This document shows positions 1-9,933 of a stretch of DNA of 64,000 nt, piece by piece (position 1 is the first letter of the stretch; each line of letters begins with the position of its first letter). Below the pieces are notes generated by a model that had not been told where the DNA came from, searched no databases, and saw nothing but the letters and a program-made list of their open reading frames with translations. Source of the DNA: CANIGN01 sp041391385 (lineage in GTDB: Bacteria; Bdellovibrionota; UBA2428). The DNA is taken from positions 1-64,000 of the forward strand of contig JAWKOD010000005.1 in the NCBI GenBank assembly GCA_041391385.1. The letters are read 5' to 3'. The position numbers and the translations under genes are program-made.

Positions 1-383
1 GTGATTGGAAACATGTTGATGTAGCCATATTTGTGAGGAATAACCTCCTCGGAAATTATGCTGAGGTTCTTGTAGTAATTGAGCATGTGTGTGATGTCTT
101 GTGGAATAATTGGAATGCTCGATGTTTTGCCCGAGCTTGAGCCACTGGTATTTAATACTTCAATCTGTGCTTTGATGGTCTCGGGAATATTGTCTGGAAT
201 ACGATCGTAAATGTTTGAGTACTTAACATGAAAATTTTGTTTGTTTATGATGGCGCCAGTCCCATGAGTTTTGTAGACATCGCGATAGGCATGAATACGC
301 AAAGCTTTTTCTTGATAGAAACGGAGCAACTGCTTTTTTAAAAATCGAACGAAAAAGCTATCATTGAAGCGCAGAAAAAACAT
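1..383 (-). CDS. Partial adenylate-forming (AMP-binding, PaaK/LuxE-like) enzyme
   Basis: An open frame enters the window from the left edge on the minus strand, so only the N-terminal ~127 residues are visible. The reading contains TSGSSSGKTSSIPI, which resembles the Ser/Thr/Gly-rich ATP-phosphate loop of adenylate-forming enzymes such as phenylacetate-CoA ligase, CapK and LuxE. The first ATG is at 383, but the frame stays open to a TAG near 440, so the start is uncertain and no good ribosome binding site decides it. The family assignment rests on this one motif and is tentative; the substrate cannot be named. Confidence 0.5.
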   Translation of the reverse strand, partial: MFFLRFNDSFFVRFLKKQLLRFYQEKALRIHAYRDVYKTHGTGAIINKQNFHVKYSNIYDRIPDNIPETIKAQIEVLNTSGSSSGKTSSIPIIPQDITHMLNYYKNLSIISEEVIPHKYGYINMFPI

Positions 384-788
384 GTACGCTAAACGGTTGA
401 TTCTTCCCGTGCCCTTGTAGATAGTAAAAATATGTAACTAAAGAGTATTGGTATTGCTTGATTCGAAACACTACTCTTTAAATATTAAGGTAAAATGAGA
501 TGAGTCAAATAAAATCGGGCTCTAATACGTTTGGATTTAATACTTTTTAGACTTCAAGCTGAATCTACTGCTCATCCAATTTGCTTACTCATAAAAGGAA
601 TGACTATGTCCGTAAAATAGGCTGACACATCAATCCCAACGTGCATTTTTCACTTTCAAGGGGCATGGAAAATTGCAGCTGACAGCGACAAAAAAGTACT
701 GCGATTTTCTACACTGCACACAAGTCCGCCCAAGCCCCCGTCATCATGACAAAACTGAGTCACTGGAGATTCTTGGAAAAATAGACAA
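384..788. other. Intergenic stretch without a supported gene
   Basis: I see no coding frame with a plausible start and ribosome binding site here. The stretch is AT-rich and separates the partial gene at the window edge from the 3' end of the large lipoprotein gene. It may hold the promoter of the edge gene. Confidence 0.4.
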
Positions 789-3700
789 CTAAATACCGCC
801 ACCGTAGCCACCACCAAAGGTTCCTCCTCCGCCGTAGCCGCCACCAAAGGTTCCCCCTCCGCCGTAGCCACCACCAAAGGTCCCTCCTCCGCCGTAGCCA
901 CCACCAAAGGTCCCTCCTCCGCCGTAGCCGCCACCAAAGGTCCCTCCTCCGCCGAAGCTTCCTCCGCAACTTGTGATTGGAGTTGAAGTCCAATTGTAGA
1001 TAGAGGGATCATAAAGCATCATCAAAGCATCCGTAGCTCCCCCCACCAATGTATTATAAAGGTTTCCGCTTGTCCCTCCGGCACAAATAAATTTGCCATC
1101 GAGCGTTTCGGCAACACTGAAACAAAAATCGTTTCCCATCGTGTTGGGTTGACTGATCCCAAAAGTGCCACTTCCAGCCTGAGCTTTTCCAGCAGTTCCT
1201 AAATCATCAGAATTCAGCTTAAGCAAATAGGTATCCTCGTTTGGAGTGCATCCTCCAGAGTTCATTTCCCCTAAGGAGAGTTCCGTGCTCCCCGCTACAA
1301 TAAGATCTTGCTCATCGCTTGATAGAAGTAATTTATTTGCAGAGAAGAAGCTGCTCTCGCTTGGCTGATTAGAATTATAATTTCCAATATTAACCCTAGC
1401 AACTTCATTAAAAGACAGATCGTATTCAATGATATCTACTTCTTGTGTCCAAGCACCTCCATCTTCTGAATCCCAGTAAGCGAGGGCAAAAAGTCTTCCA
1501 TCAGACTTTAAACTCAAATCTTTAAAAGTTTCGCTCACATAACAAGAACCAGGACCCATCTGATCTGGCTGGTCTATCTGCTTGGCAGCTATAAAATTCC
1601 CGCTCGTATCAACTGAAATCAGAAATGAGTCATAACATCCATCGACCGCACTCTGAATTCCCTGGCACCCATCACCGTCACAATAGATGTCACCAGAAAA
1701 ATAGATATTATCGGCAGAGTCCAAGACAACGGCTGTTGGTTTTACTTTTGTTATAGATTCTCCCAAAAATCCCGTCGTATTCCCATAGTTTCCCGAACCA
1801 AATTGCTTGATCCAAATTAGGCTTCCGTCCGATTTGCTCAGCTTCATAACGAAGGGGTCGCTTTGAGATAAGTTTTCCTCTCCAAGGCCTGGGGTGTCGC
1901 CAACGATGATTAAATCACCCTGGGAATCAATCGCGATGTCTGTGGCTCTATCAATTTCTGATGTGTCGTAAAATTGAGCTCCATAAGCTCCAGATCCAGC
2001 CTGTTTGATCCATTTTAAAGTGCCGACACTACTGAGGCTTGCGATAAAAATATCGTCGGCTAGCGGACTACTTCCATTTATCTCGGCCAAGCTCCCTCTT
2101 GTTGTGCCAGTTAAATAGATGTCTCCCGACGAATCGACTACCATTGCATTTACCCAATCATTACCCGCTGCCGATGTGCCATTATTTGTGGCGTAATTTT
2201 GTCCGAATTGATAAATCCAAAGGAGTTGTCCCGCGGGGTCTCTTTTCAGCACAAACACATCGCCCCCTCCTCCCTGAGTGTCTGCCAAACTGCTATAGGT
2301 TACCCCTGTGCAGATAGAATTACCCAGGTAATCGACAACTACGTCAACGCAGTAGTCATTAGTGTTCGCATTCATGACAAAGGCTGTGAAATTCCAACTC
2401 GCCGTGGTGGGCAAACTGCTTGTGCTCAAATTGTTAGCAGCCAAGTCTTCGATACTTGGACTTGCGGCCAATTCAAGTTGAACTAGGCCATCGGCTGAAG
2501 ATGTTGTCACGAGAGTGATCGTGCAAAGCGTAGGATTCCCTGAGCAATTTGTTGCGGGATCAAACAAGGAAATATTCGCATTGGTGACAATAAAATCTGA
2601 AGCACTTAATGTGTTTAAGTTGATTTCCTCGTCAAAACTAATTTGAACTGATAGGAGGTCGTTAGTCCCCACATTCGATCCAAATGCGGCTGCCCCGCTT
2701 GCTGGAACGTCGCTCACAATACTCGGCGCTGTTGTGTCTATTGTGATATTTACAGTATTACTTGGGCCGGTGTTTCCTGCTAAATCTGTTTGTGTCGCCG
2801 CGATGGCAACTGTTCCATCGTCCAAAGCAGGTCCCAATGTGCAGCTCCAATTTCCACTACCATCTACCACAGCGCTACAACTACTTCCCGCAGCTGTGAC
2901 GTTGACCGTTGCCCCCACTTCACCACTTCCACTCACTAAAGGAGTATTATCATTTGTAACACTCCCATCGACTGGACTGAGTATAGCAGGAGCCAAAGGA
3001 TCTAAACTGTCGTATAAAATATTCAAAGTATTGTCTGAAGTGTTTTGAAGATTCCCTGCTAAATCGCTAATTGTTTCAGCTGTTCCTAGACTAGGACTCA
3101 TTGTCACACTCACCGTACCTTGGCCACTTGGACTTATTTCGAAGCTACAACTTGTCACACTTGGGCCGGCCCCACAATTTAAGTTACTTGGCACACCATT
3201 AGTGACATCAAAGTCACTCAAATCAATTGTACTTAAGAGCACGGCTTCAGAAAAACTAAGAGTAATCGGAATAGGCGATACGTTTGTCGTCGATCCAACT
3301 GGACTGGAAAAACTGAGAGTAGCTGGCGTTCCATCATAGGCTATGCTGAGCTGACTTGAGGCCAAATTGCCATTACCGGAGCTTGTGCTTTGGGCACCGT
3401 CAGCTGGCAAATCAACTGTGATTGGATTTGTTCCGCTTGGCAAAATTGTCAAAAGAAAATCCTGAGGGCCTCCACTGAATGCACTGACTGTCCCGCCACT
3501 TACAACAAAATCAGAAGTATTTAGATTGGTGACATCTTCATTAAAACTCACAATAACGCTGACAAGATCATTTCCATTGTGAGCAACATTGGGTTCACTT
3601 TGCGTGAGGATTGCTGCTGGCCGAGTGTTGTCGACCACAACATCCCTGCTTACTGTTGGACTTGTAAACGATAAAATTGACTGCAACACCGTCAATGTCT

Positions 3701-4970
3701 GAGTCCCACTGGTAGCACTTAAAAATTCAACTGGAATACTGTAAGTTCCATCGTTGGCACAGACTCCTGTTGTGGGGTTTGGATTAAGTCCCCCATTTGA
3801 AATACTGAGTTCGGAGTTTGGAGTGCACTCTCCGGTAATTGTTGTTATGAGTCCGACTGTGCTATTTTCAAGTGGATTCAAAATTGTTGGAGCTGCTGGT
3901 CCACGTATATACTCAGCTGAATCAAAGCTTGTTATCCCATCCTTTGTAGCACTCACTTGAACAAGTCGTCCACCCACTGCACCGCTTGAACCGTTGTCTT
4001 CATAAGGGAAACTAAAACTAAGAGATCCTGTCGAGCATAGAGCAGGTATAGAGGGACTAACTCCCCCAATTTCTCCGTATACCATAATCTCACTACCTAC
4101 TGTACAATTGACAGTAAGTTCACTCTGTCCTGAAGCATTCCCCATTCCCTCTGCATTGATGTAACTACTTGTGCTGGGGGCTGCGATCTGAACACTGGGG
4201 GCACTTAATTCCGGAATAGGAAGCATCACTCCTGCATTAGCCACATCAGTACCACTGATTATTTCAGCCGTAATTAGTGCATTTGATCCCGCCAGTAAAT
4301 TAGTACTCATAGTGACTGGAACAGAAAAAGTCCCACCTGACAAACAAGTACCACTAACTGGAGAATCCAGTCCCGAACCATCAATCACTATAGAAGCTCC
4401 AACAGGAGAACACTCTCCCTGGACAGTTTCATTTGATCCAGGATTTGTGTTACTCCCGGGGGCTGGTCCAGAAATTTTTAAATAAGGCAAAGTACTCTCA
4501 CTGGGTAAAACATAAAATGGAACACTCTGAGAAGTTAACAAATGACCGTTCTCGTCTTTAACTAACATGTTCATGTAATATGTACCAGGACTGAGTCCTA
4601 AGACCCCGCTGGCCAAAGCCTGCCCACCATTCTGGACAGGAGAGTAAGCGTTTCCGGTCTCGCTAGAGTCTTCGTTACCCCCCACTGGATCTTTTCCTAC
4701 GGCATATTCATAAACAACCAGCCCCTTGTAAGATTGGCCTGTGTTGTTGTTTTTCAAATCCCAACTTAAATCTGGTAGTGAATTTTCTTGGTCATAGGTA
4801 AAAACGAAAGATGAAAAAAGATCTAAATTCAAACTGACATCTAAAGCCCTAACGGGCTCTAGGGTCAGGTGAGAATTCTGACCGCAAGAATAAAATAAAA
4901 AAACTAAGAATAATATTGAATAAGTAAAACGATGATTTTGAAATTTTTTGTATTTTAATAGCTTTTTCAT
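789..4970 (-). CDS. Large lipoprotein: Ig-like domains, SBBP-type propeller, Gly-rich tail
   Basis: A surface or secreted lipoprotein of about 1,393 residues. The start at 4970 is chosen because AGGTG lies about 7 bases upstream and gives a typical lipoprotein signal ending LFYSCG; an upstream start would add 14 residues. After the lipobox come several beta-sandwich repeats like bacterial Ig-like domains (motifs such as SFDEEINLNTL and SFSEAVLLSTI). A region with repeated DSSGDIYLTG-like motifs follows, typical of SBBP beta-propeller repeats, and the protein ends in five GGGGTFGGGY units. It lies 57 bp downstream of a small lipoprotein gene and is probably co-transcribed with it. Adhesion or envelope display is inferred only from architecture. 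Confidence 0.85.
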   Translation of the reverse strand: MKKLLKYKKFQNHRFTYSILFLVFLFYSCGQNSHLTLEPVRALDVSLNLDLFSSFVFTYDQENSLPDLSWDLKNNNTGQSYKGLVVYEYAVGKDPVGGNEDSSETGNAYSPVQNGGQALASGVLGLSPGTYYMNMLVKDENGHLLTSQSVPFYVLPSESTLPYLKISGPAPGSNTNPGSNETVQGECSPVGASIVIDGSGLDSPVSGTCLSGGTFSVPVTMSTNLLAGSNALITAEIISGTDVANAGVMLPIPELSAPSVQIAAPSTSSYINAEGMGNASGQSELTVNCTVGSEIMVYGEIGGVSPSIPALCSTGSLSFSFPYEDNGSSGAVGGRLVQVSATKDGITSFDSAEYIRGPAAPTILNPLENSTVGLITTITGECTPNSELSISNGGLNPNPTTGVCANDGTYSIPVEFLSATSGTQTLTVLQSILSFTSPTVSRDVVVDNTRPAAILTQSEPNVAHNGNDLVSVIVSFNEDVTNLNTSDFVVSGGTVSAFSGGPQDFLLTILPSGTNPITVDLPADGAQSTSSGNGNLASSQLSIAYDGTPATLSFSSPVGSTTNVSPIPITLSFSEAVLLSTIDLSDFDVTNGVPSNLNCGAGPSVTSCSFEISPSGQGTVSVTMSPSLGTAETISDLAGNLQNTSDNTLNILYDSLDPLAPAILSPVDGSVTNDNTPLVSGSGEVGATVNVTAAGSSCSAVVDGSGNWSCTLGPALDDGTVAIAATQTDLAGNTGPSNTVNITIDTTAPSIVSDVPASGAAAFGSNVGTNDLLSVQISFDEEINLNTLSASDFIVTNANISLFDPATNCSGNPTLCTITLVTTSSADGLVQLELAASPSIEDLAANNLSTSSLPTTASWNFTAFVMNANTNDYCVDVVVDYLGNSICTGVTYSSLADTQGGGGDVFVLKRDPAGQLLWIYQFGQNYATNNGTSAAGNDWVNAMVVDSSGDIYLTGTTRGSLAEINGSSPLADDIFIASLSSVGTLKWIKQAGSGAYGAQFYDTSEIDRATDIAIDSQGDLIIVGDTPGLGEENLSQSDPFVMKLSKSDGSLIWIKQFGSGNYGNTTGFLGESITKVKPTAVVLDSADNIYFSGDIYCDGDGCQGIQSAVDGCYDSFLISVDTSGNFIAAKQIDQPDQMGPGSCYVSETFKDLSLKSDGRLFALAYWDSEDGGAWTQEVDIIEYDLSFNEVARVNIGNYNSNQPSESSFFSANKLLLSSDEQDLIVAGSTELSLGEMNSGGCTPNEDTYLLKLNSDDLGTAGKAQAGSGTFGISQPNTMGNDFCFSVAETLDGKFICAGGTSGNLYNTLVGGATDALMMLYDPSIYNWTSTPITSCGGSFGGGGTFGGGYGGGGTFGGGYGGGGTFGGGYGGGGTFGGGYGGGGTFGGGYGGGI
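797..954. repeat. 30-bp tandem repeat (about 5 copies) encoding a Gly-rich tail
   Basis: A 30-bp unit is repeated about five times with single-base variants. On the minus strand it encodes the decapeptide GGGGTFGGGY at the extreme C-terminus of the neighbouring lipoprotein. The unit length is a multiple of three, so copy-number change by slippage would keep the frame and alter only tail length. Confidence 0.9.
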
Positions 4971-5027
4971 GATAACACCTTGACAATATTTAATGTGCCT
5001 TTTTCTATTCATAATTGCCTCGAAAGT

Positions 5028-5393
5028 TTAATTTAATAAATAGGCCCCGTTTTTGGGATCTAAAGTAGATTTAATGGATAATGTGTGAGTTTTAAAAAGC
5101 AAAACGTTCGTTGTGTTGCTTTGGTCAAATGTAGAGGAAGATATACTTCGCTTGACTTGACTTTTATGAGATACATTAGTGTCCATTTCAATTTTTCCTT
5201 TTGAACTAACAAAATATTGATCTTCGCTTTGCTGCATAACTTTAAAAATAGGATTTAAGTTGTCATCAATTCCTGGCATCTGTTGGGAAAGGTGAAACCC
5301 TCTACTAGCGCATCCGTTCACAAATAGTGTTAAAACTATCATAGCAAATGTTGTTAGAATCTTAACAAAGGATATAATTCTGACAGGCTTCAT
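5028..5393 (-). CDS. Small lipoprotein of unknown function
   Basis: From the ATG at 5393 the product is about 121 residues and begins MKPVRIISF with a hydrophobic segment and lipobox FVNGC, so it should be an envelope lipoprotein. A TTG start 30 bases further upstream is possible. The mature part is polar and Ser-rich with no recognised domain. It precedes the large Ig-like lipoprotein on the same strand and is divergent from the OmpA-like gene, with the shared 93-bp gap (5394-5486) presumably holding both promoters. Function unknown. Confidence 0.65.
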   Translation of the reverse strand: MKPVRIISFVKILTTFAMIVLTLFVNGCASRGFHLSQQMPGIDDNLNPIFKVMQQSEDQYFVSSKGKIEMDTNVSHKSQVKRSISSSTFDQSNTTNVLLFKTHTLSIKSTLDPKNGAYLLN

Positions 5394-5486
5394 TATTAGA
5401 TAATCGGATTCAATAAGTGACAACTTAAGTTGTTTTTATTTTTTTTATTTCTTGCTAATCAACTGATTTATTAAGAAAATGTTAAA

Positions 5487-6908
5487 ATGAATAAACAATT
5501 TCATAATTTTTTAATCTTTTTTTCTATATTTATGTACTTTTTTTCAAGCCAAGCTTTATTGGCGGTAAATGTCCAACAATTTTCACGTTCCAACTCTCTC
5601 GTCTTTGAAATGTTGGAAGATTCCCGAATGGAGAATTCTCATGTTTACTCTGATTATGATGCTATATTTACTATCGGAGGTAGCTGGGTAGATAATCCCT
5701 TTGTTTTGAAATCTTCAAGTAATTCTTCTGTGACAGGAGAACCTCTTCCTAACATGAAAACTATTCACCTTGGTGCCGGTGTCTATGTCAATCCTTGGCT
5801 TATGTTGGGCATCACTGGTGGTTATAGTTTTTTCAATTGGAAAACACTCAACAGTTCTAGCGAGACAGTTGATTCCGGGTCTAGTTCCGCATTTAACGAT
5901 ATTGAGGTGAAAGCTAAGTTTAGACTATTAAGAGAAGCTACGTGGGCTGTTTCCATAATGCCACTTGCAACAATTCCTACTGGGGGCGGAGCTTTCGATC
6001 CTGTTTCCACTGATCAGTATGGAAAAAACAAATTTCTTTCTGATAACGGAGCGGGTTATGGTGCCAAACTACTTGCGGAATATCTCTTTAGCTTTATGCA
6101 GGTTGTTGCCAATATCGGTTTTAAATATAACAAAGAGGCCGAATACTCCCCAGATTTAAATTATTCTAAAATGCTCTATACTGGAATTGGCACCTATCTT
6201 CCCATTACTGACAAATTGGGTGCCAATATTGAGTATGTTCGTCAGTGGAAACTGCCCTTTAGTTCAGATCAAAATCCCAATGAGACTTATTTAGGACTTA
6301 GTGCCGGTATAACAAGAAGGGTTCATGCCTTTGCAGGCCTCGGTTTGGGAAATTTGTTTTCTAGTAACGATGGTAACGATTGGAGAATAAGTGCTGGCAT
6401 CAAGCTCATCCCTTTATTATGGGGTGATGAACAAAAACCAATTACGAAAGTTAATAGAAAAGCTATAGAAATTGCTGTTGAAGAGGGGATTAGTCCAGAA
6501 AAGGCTCTACCTGAAATAAATTCTCAAGAAAACTACAACACTGATAAAACTCAATATATTTTTAATAACAAATCTAACACAGCTGTTGTGCACTTCCCAA
6601 ATAACTCAGGGGTTTTGTCGGTCAGTTCAGAACTTGAAGAAGTTGTGTTGCATCTTGCTCAGAAGAAAGAACTCATTAAAAAAATTACAGTTGAAGGTCA
6701 TGCTTCACTAGTGGGAAATCCTAGTTTAAATATGCATATATCCAAGTGGCGTGCTTTAACGGTAAAGAGTTATCTTGTTTCAAAAGGGATCCCCCCTAGT
6801 ATCATCAATATAAAAGCTAAGGGAGATACCGAACCTCTCATTAACTCCAAGAGTTTTGAGGCTAATGTCGCCAATAGGAGGGTAGAATTCCTGGTGGAGC
6901 CTAGATAG
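5487..6908 (+). CDS. OmpA-family outer-membrane protein
   Basis: A 473-residue envelope protein. An N-terminal signal peptide (hydrophobic residues about 8-25) is followed by about 300 residues with beta-barrel character: alternating aromatic/Gly strands such as WLMLGITGGYSFFNW. The C-terminal ~110 residues form an OmpA-like peptidoglycan-binding domain: a VVHFPNNS start, ITVEGHAS where the canonical motif has GHTD, and NRRVEFLVEP at the end. By family this anchors the outer membrane to peptidoglycan. The HTTM-like gene starts 5 bp downstream, so the two probably form an operon. Its cargo or partner is unknown. Confidence 0.85.
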   Translation: MNKQFHNFLIFFSIFMYFFSSQALLAVNVQQFSRSNSLVFEMLEDSRMENSHVYSDYDAIFTIGGSWVDNPFVLKSSSNSSVTGEPLPNMKTIHLGAGVYVNPWLMLGITGGYSFFNWKTLNSSSETVDSGSSSAFNDIEVKAKFRLLREATWAVSIMPLATIPTGGGAFDPVSTDQYGKNKFLSDNGAGYGAKLLAEYLFSFMQVVANIGFKYNKEAEYSPDLNYSKMLYTGIGTYLPITDKLGANIEYVRQWKLPFSSDQNPNETYLGLSAGITRRVHAFAGLGLGNLFSSNDGNDWRISAGIKLIPLLWGDEQKPITKVNRKAIEIAVEEGISPEKALPEINSQENYNTDKTQYIFNNKSNTAVVHFPNNSGVLSVSSELEEVVLHLAQKKELIKKITVEGHASLVGNPSLNMHISKWRALTVKSYLVSKGIPPSIINIKAKGDTEPLINSKSFEANVANRRVEFLVEPR

Positions 6909-6913
6909 TTAAT

Positions 6914-8343
6914 ATGAACTACTTTTCTTTTCTTAAACTAGATAGCCGATCTCTCTCGTTGGCGAGAATTTTAATAGGACTGATACTTATAGTTGATATT
7001 CTGGATCGTTGGTTTTTAGGACTTAATTTTTTTGGTTCAAACAGTATTTTACCATATCAAATTATCGCTAAACAAAGTCCACAAACAACAGTTTTAAATT
7101 TTCACAGATTTTTTAACTCTAGTTTTTCTATGAACTTGTTGTACTTTGTTCATTTTATAATAGCCATTTTATTTACACTTGGATGGAAGACTAGATTAAC
7201 TTCAATTTTATTATGGGCCTTTCAAATCTCCCTTTTTAATTATAATCCAATTCCAATATGCAGTGGTGATAAAATCTTAAACAATATTCTCTACTTCTTG
7301 CCTTTTTTACCCATGGGAGAGCATTTTGTTTTTTTTCGTTCCAAGAAGACTAAAGAGACTCCATTCACAGTATCTAATTGGGCCTCTATTGCAATTTATG
7401 TTCAAATTGCCTCTCTCTACATCTTTACTGCTTTGCAGAAAATGACCCTGCTTGGTTGCCAAATGGAAGTGCCCTAAAGTCAGCACTATACCTTGAGGCA
7501 TTTACGCTTCCTTTGGGTATATGGATGAGATCACTTCCTTCTTTGGTCTTAAAAATGGGAACAATCGCCACATGGATTTTAGAGTTATTAGCTCCTGTGG
7601 GTCTCTTGTTTCTTCGCAGTGAAAAGCTAAAAACTTATATTATTTATATACTCATTGTTTTTCATATCACCCTTCTCGTCACGTTAAGCTTGGGTGTTTT
7701 TCAATACAAAATGATAGCTTGCTTAGTATTGCTGCTACCGTCATTTTTTTGGAACTTTCTTAAAAACAAAAATGTAAAAAAACATGTGAATTTAAATATC
7801 CGAGAAACTTCACAGTTTATTTGTTTAACCTTAGTCTTCTTGATACTATTTCAAAATTTAACAACTCTGGATTTAACTAAACGCTTGTTCAGGGGAAACA
7901 TTTTTATTGGTTACGTGCTTCGAGCGACATCTTTTTTGGGTCTCGAAAATAACTGGAACATGTTTGCCCCCTACCCTGTTGCTGAAAATGGATGGTATGA
8001 GGTAAAAGTCACGGACAATAACAATATTGAACACTGGCTTCCTTTAAGCTCACAGAGCGAATTGTCTCTTAAGGGTCAAAAACCAAAGAGTGTCAAAGAT
8101 CATTACGGCGATCAAAGATGGAAATTCTTTTTTTTCTATCTTCATCGACCGCCTTTTAAATTTACTTATAACAGCGTGGCCTCTTATTACTGTCGACTCG
8201 CAAAAAAAAATCTCTCTATGGAAATTAACCATGTTGAAATTCTATACCACTTTACAAAAATTATTCCAGGAAATGAAGAAAAAAGCCTCAACGCAACTCC
8301 CAAGTTAAAAAAGATTATTTCCCTTAACTGCGCTTCTTATTGA
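6914..8343 (+). pseudogene. HTTM-domain membrane protein gene split by a 1-base frameshift
   Basis: Two overlapping frames (6914-7477 and the frame ending at 8343) together read as one HTTM (vitamin K-dependent carboxylase-like transmembrane) protein. The first frame gives hydrophobic helices up to SLYIFTALQK. The second continues as NDPAWLPNGSALKSALYLE, the expected next family segment. Adding one A to the AAAA run at 7439-7442 joins them into a 476-residue ORF of exactly 1,431 bases. The 5-bp gap to the OmpA-like gene suggests co-transcription. A real inactivating indel, a homopolymer sequencing error or slippage are all possible. The biochemical role of bacterial HTTM proteins is poorly known. 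Confidence 0.75.
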
Positions 8344-8508
8344 AGAAGCCCTAAAATATAATTTAGTTCGAATTAAATTTAACGGAACGAGCATTGGACT
8401 CACTTTATGTCAAAGTATTATAGAAAAGCACAATGGAAAAATATGGGCTGAGTCACACTTGAAATGGGATCAACCTTTATTATTGAACTGGAAACACCTT
8501 TTAACTAA
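8344..8508 (+). pseudogene. C-terminal remnant of a sensor histidine kinase
   Basis: The plus strand reads NGTSIGLTLCQSIIEKHNG followed by KIWAES, which is the G2 box and following helix of a HATPase_c domain (usual form GTGLGL). A frame change then gives STFIIELETPFN and a stop at 8506-8508, the usual end of such kinases. No start, no dimerisation domain and no other ATP-binding boxes are present. It directly abuts the stop of the HTTM gene, so it is a degraded fragment. Confidence 0.7.
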
Positions 8509-8510
8509 AA

Positions 8511-8523
8511 CAGCGTCTCATAA
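8511..8523 (+). repeat. Solo copy of the MITE end
   Basis: CAGCGTCTCATAA here matches the left end of the 155-bp inverted-repeat element at 9779 in the same orientation. It lies directly after the histidine-kinase remnant, so the protease gene is flanked by two direct copies of this end. No second end belonging to it was found. Confidence 0.5.
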
Positions 8524-8534
8524 ACAATATACGT

Positions 8535-9575
8535 TCAATTAAAATTTTCAGTAGGTTGAATACGCCCCTCTAGAACGGCGTTAATCCAAAATCGGTATTT
8601 ATGAGCATTACTCGTGTAATTATATGAATCATCAGACATAAATCCAAGGTAATTTACTCCTAGAAGATAAATACCATCATCACACTCTGCAAACATAGCA
8701 CTGCCAGAATCTCCGGGAACCAATTTAAAAAGGTAATCCTTAAATGCTATTGATTGAAACAAAAAACCTCTCTTATTCCTTTGGGGTCCAAAATTTCTTT
8801 GGAAAAAGTTTCCATTCTTTTTATCAATATTTATCATGTATTCAACGTTTAATTTAGAATTAGTAATTTTATGAGCAGTTGCTCGCAAAGGCACTTTTTT
8901 CTCTACTGGAGAACGTCCATTTTCTAAACGCGGTCCATATCCACCGACAATGATTGTAGGATTTTTACAATCACCAAAATTATGATGCCCCAGCCTGGCT
9001 TTGGCTATTGGAATAGATGCCGTTGATTCATTCAACTCAAAAATAGCTACATCATATGAGGTTTTTTGAGCCACTTCATCCATGATGTGCTTCTGAAGGC
9101 CATCTTTAGCTAAGTTTATTTGATGGACTATATAAGAATTATGGATCCAAACATTTTTCACCGTAGGATAAGAATAATTTAGATTCTCGGTACTAAGCTT
9201 CTTTTTAATACTACCGTCTATTTCCCTCATAATAATATCGCGACTTCCTTTACGAAGATCCTGAAAAAATAAATTTATTACTGGAGACATTATCCCTTTT
9301 CCCAAAATGTTTGTCTCTAAAGTTTTACTTTGAGTATTAGCATTAAGAAAACAATGTCCTGCTGTGAGAAAATGTAATTTAGAAATCTTAGTAGCCGAAC
9401 AAAGGCTTCCGTTTTTTTGATCAGCATTATAAATAGTGTAACCCACAAGCGAATCTCTGATTTCTCCAGGAAGATCTAAATAGTCGATTTTTAAATTTAC
9501 ATCAGAAATTTGTTGAGACCAAGACAGCACATTAAGTAATCCAAAAGCTAGAACGATATACCTGGAGTGTTTCAC
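8535..9575 (-). CDS. Secreted trypsin-like serine protease (S1 family)
   Basis: A 346-residue protein with an N-terminal signal peptide (MKHSRYIVLAFGLLNVLSW). The chymotrypsin-fold catalytic triad is readable: His in TAGHC, Asp in YDVAIFEL and Ser in PGDSGSAM. It should be exported and act in the periplasm or outside the cell. Several Cys residues (SLCSATK, AGHC, GDCKN, AECDD) suit disulfides. Substrate is unknown; such proteases are common in predatory bacteria. It is monocistronic, with a small hairpin just upstream of the start at 9586-9612. Confidence 0.88.
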   Translation of the reverse strand: MKHSRYIVLAFGLLNVLSWSQQISDVNLKIDYLDLPGEIRDSLVGYTIYNADQKNGSLCSATKISKLHFLTAGHCFLNANTQSKTLETNILGKGIMSPVINLFFQDLRKGSRDIIMREIDGSIKKKLSTENLNYSYPTVKNVWIHNSYIVHQINLAKDGLQKHIMDEVAQKTSYDVAIFELNESTASIPIAKARLGHHNFGDCKNPTIIVGGYGPRLENGRSPVEKKVPLRATAHKITNSKLNVEYMINIDKKNGNFFQRNFGPQRNKRGFLFQSIAFKDYLFKLVPGDSGSAMFAECDDGIYLLGVNYLGFMSDDSYNYTSNAHKYRFWINAVLEGRIQPTENFN

Positions 9576-9585
9576 TTAAATACCT

Positions 9586-9612
9586 ACGATACTGTGCACC
9601 GCAAGGTATCGT
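9586..9612. promoter_or_regulatory. Small inverted repeat upstream of the serine protease
   Basis: Perfect 7-bp arms ACGATAC and GTATCGT surround a 13-base loop, ending 10 bp before the protease start codon. It could be an operator or an mRNA 5' hairpin. No further support. Confidence 0.3.
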
Positions 9613-9778
9613 TGACATTAGTGTCTGTCAAGAAGGTCGCGCTTATAATTTTATACCAATTACATCAGTAATCTTTCTTACTCTGAAATCTCGTAAATCA
9701 TTACTCGATGTTTCTCATGATCAGTCACAAATAATTCAACTATGAATGTAAAAAAAACTTTTTAGTAAATCCCTAGTA

Positions 9779-9933
9779 CAGCGTCTCATAAGTAATGTCA
9801 GTATACTTCTCGATCTTCTTACCCTCAACTTTGTCGTTCCTCAGTCACATATAGCCCTATATATTCTCCCTCATCTCTTCGCATTGCGGGAAAAAATCTC
9901 TTCGCATTATCCTACCATTACTTATGAGACATG
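9779..9933. mobile_element. 155-bp MITE-like element with TIRs and 8-bp target duplication
   Basis: The left end CAGCGTCTCATAAGTAATG is mirrored at the right end by CATTACTTATGAGACATG, sharing a perfect 15-bp core. The octamer CCCTAGTA sits directly outside both ends (9771-9778 and 9934-9941), as expected for an 8-bp target-site duplication. The interior has no ORF but carries two direct copies of TCTCTTCGCATT. This is a non-autonomous element; the mobilising transposase family is not recognisable from the ends. Confidence 0.8.

Noticed and set aside
2099..2486. Plus-strand frames inside the large lipoprotein gene
   Set aside because: They are antisense to a clear minus-strand gene with signal peptide and repeats, and show no ribosome binding site or domain.
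8050..8308. Frames on both strands within the 3' part of the HTTM gene
   Set aside because: Shadows of the HTTM frame; products lack any recognisable feature.
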